Part shown: piece after piece, positions 20,616 to 20,872 of the stretch
Numbering within the stretch: position 1 is the first letter of the stretch
Layout: each line of letters begins with the position of its first letter
Origin: SIG440 sp045647905
Lineage (GTDB): Bacteria; Bacillota; Clostridia; Monoglobales; Monoglobaceae
Reading direction: 5' to 3'
Assembly (NCBI GenBank): GCA_045647905.1
Contig: JAZRMZ010000096.1
Coordinates: 1-20,872 of the forward strand
DNA: 20,872 bases
Position numbers and translations under genes: made by a program
The notes under the pieces: model-generated
Databases searched by the model: none
What the model was told of the DNA's origin: nothing
Seen by the model: the letters and a program-made list of their open reading frames with translations, nothing else

Positions 20616-20872
20616 TTATACCAAATTCAAAACAACCAATAACACAAGTAAAGCTGTAATAATTCCGCCTAATATTTTCAAGGTCTTAAATTGGCTTTGC
20701 ATATATTCTTGCAATTCATAAATCTTTTGTTCGCAGTTAGCTTTATATGTTTCTAATGTTGATAAAATTGTCTTGGATTGCTTGTCTGATGTTTCTCCTA
20801 CTAAAACCCTAATTCCTTCAATTTGTTGATTTAACGAATTAATATTCTCCTTTATTTCAGAATTCAAATCGT
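20616..20872 (-). CDS. Small coiled-coil protein with C-terminal membrane segment (5' end not in window)
   Basis: The reading frame is open to the window edge, so at least 85 residues are visible. No convincing start codon with a ribosome site lies inside: the only near-terminal candidate is a TTG at 20867. Residues up to about 58 are charged and heptad-like (INSLNQQIEGIRVLVG, then KANCEQKIYELQEYM), predicting a coiled coil. A hydrophobic tail (LGGIITALLVLLVVLNLV) would anchor it with the N-terminal part in the cytoplasm. Such tail-anchored helices occur in accessory and phage-derived proteins, but no family is recognised. It is more AT-rich than its neighbours, which may hint at a different origin. 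Confidence 0.6.
   Translation of the reverse strand, partial: DLNSEIKENINSLNQQIEGIRVLVGETSDKQSKTILSTLETYKANCEQKIYELQEYMQSQFKTLKILGGIITALLVLLVVLNLV

Overview
The window looks like chromosomal DNA of an anaerobic Clostridia-type Firmicute. The evidence is strong AGGAGG ribosome sites, clear sigma-A promoters with 17-bp spacers, a FabK-type (FMN) enoyl reductase inside a fatty-acid operon, a biotin-dependent sodium-pump decarboxylase locus, and a PnuC transporter. No rRNA, tRNA, transposase or CRISPR array is visible.

Layout. (1) 1-600, minus: a small OadG-like membrane subunit and a biotin carrier protein cut by the window edge, the start of a membrane decarboxylase operon. (2) 793-2455, plus: an AI-2E family permease overlapping ybaK. 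(3) 2464-4073, minus: rsuA-type pseudouridine synthase followed by a pyridoxal-kinase-like gene. (4) 4150-5981, plus: a DUF4830-like membrane protein and metY. (5) 5982-6349: a palindromic repeat element that appears to have a second element inserted in it, then the aroG terminator. (6) 6350-7378, minus: class I DAHP synthase with its own promoter. (7) 7474-15776, minus: the type II fatty-acid synthesis block tetR - fabH - acpP - fabK - fabD - fabG - fabF - fabZ - accD - accA. (8) 15857-16205: repeats and a strong bidirectional terminator. (9) 16206-17502, minus: a thioredoxin and exonuclease III, separated by a probable plus-strand small RNA gene. (10) 17761-18735, minus: an exported stalk-domain protein with an internal duplication. 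(11) 18849-20382, minus: a sugar-phosphate isomerase/epimerase-like protein and pnuC. (12) 20616-end, minus: a coiled-coil, membrane-tailed small protein cut by the edge.

How the genes work together. AccD and AccA are the carboxyltransferase half of acetyl-CoA carboxylase. FabD loads malonyl groups on AcpP, FabH starts chains, FabF extends them, and FabG, FabZ and FabK reduce, dehydrate and reduce. The biotin carboxylase (accC) and biotin carrier (accB) that normally accompany these genes are absent from the block.

The strongest candidate for an undescribed system is the control of this block. A TetR-family gene sits at its head. Three perfect AGCACA-N3-TGTGCT palindromes stand 61-62 bp apart upstream of fabH, a shorter copy covers the tetR start region, and a fifth exact copy lies inside fabF at the active-site cysteine codons. 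Also worth attention are the plus-strand structured RNA at 16610-16715, the duplicated non-coding spacer between fabG and fabF, the hairpin between acpP and fabK, and the nested palindromic element at 6018-6289.
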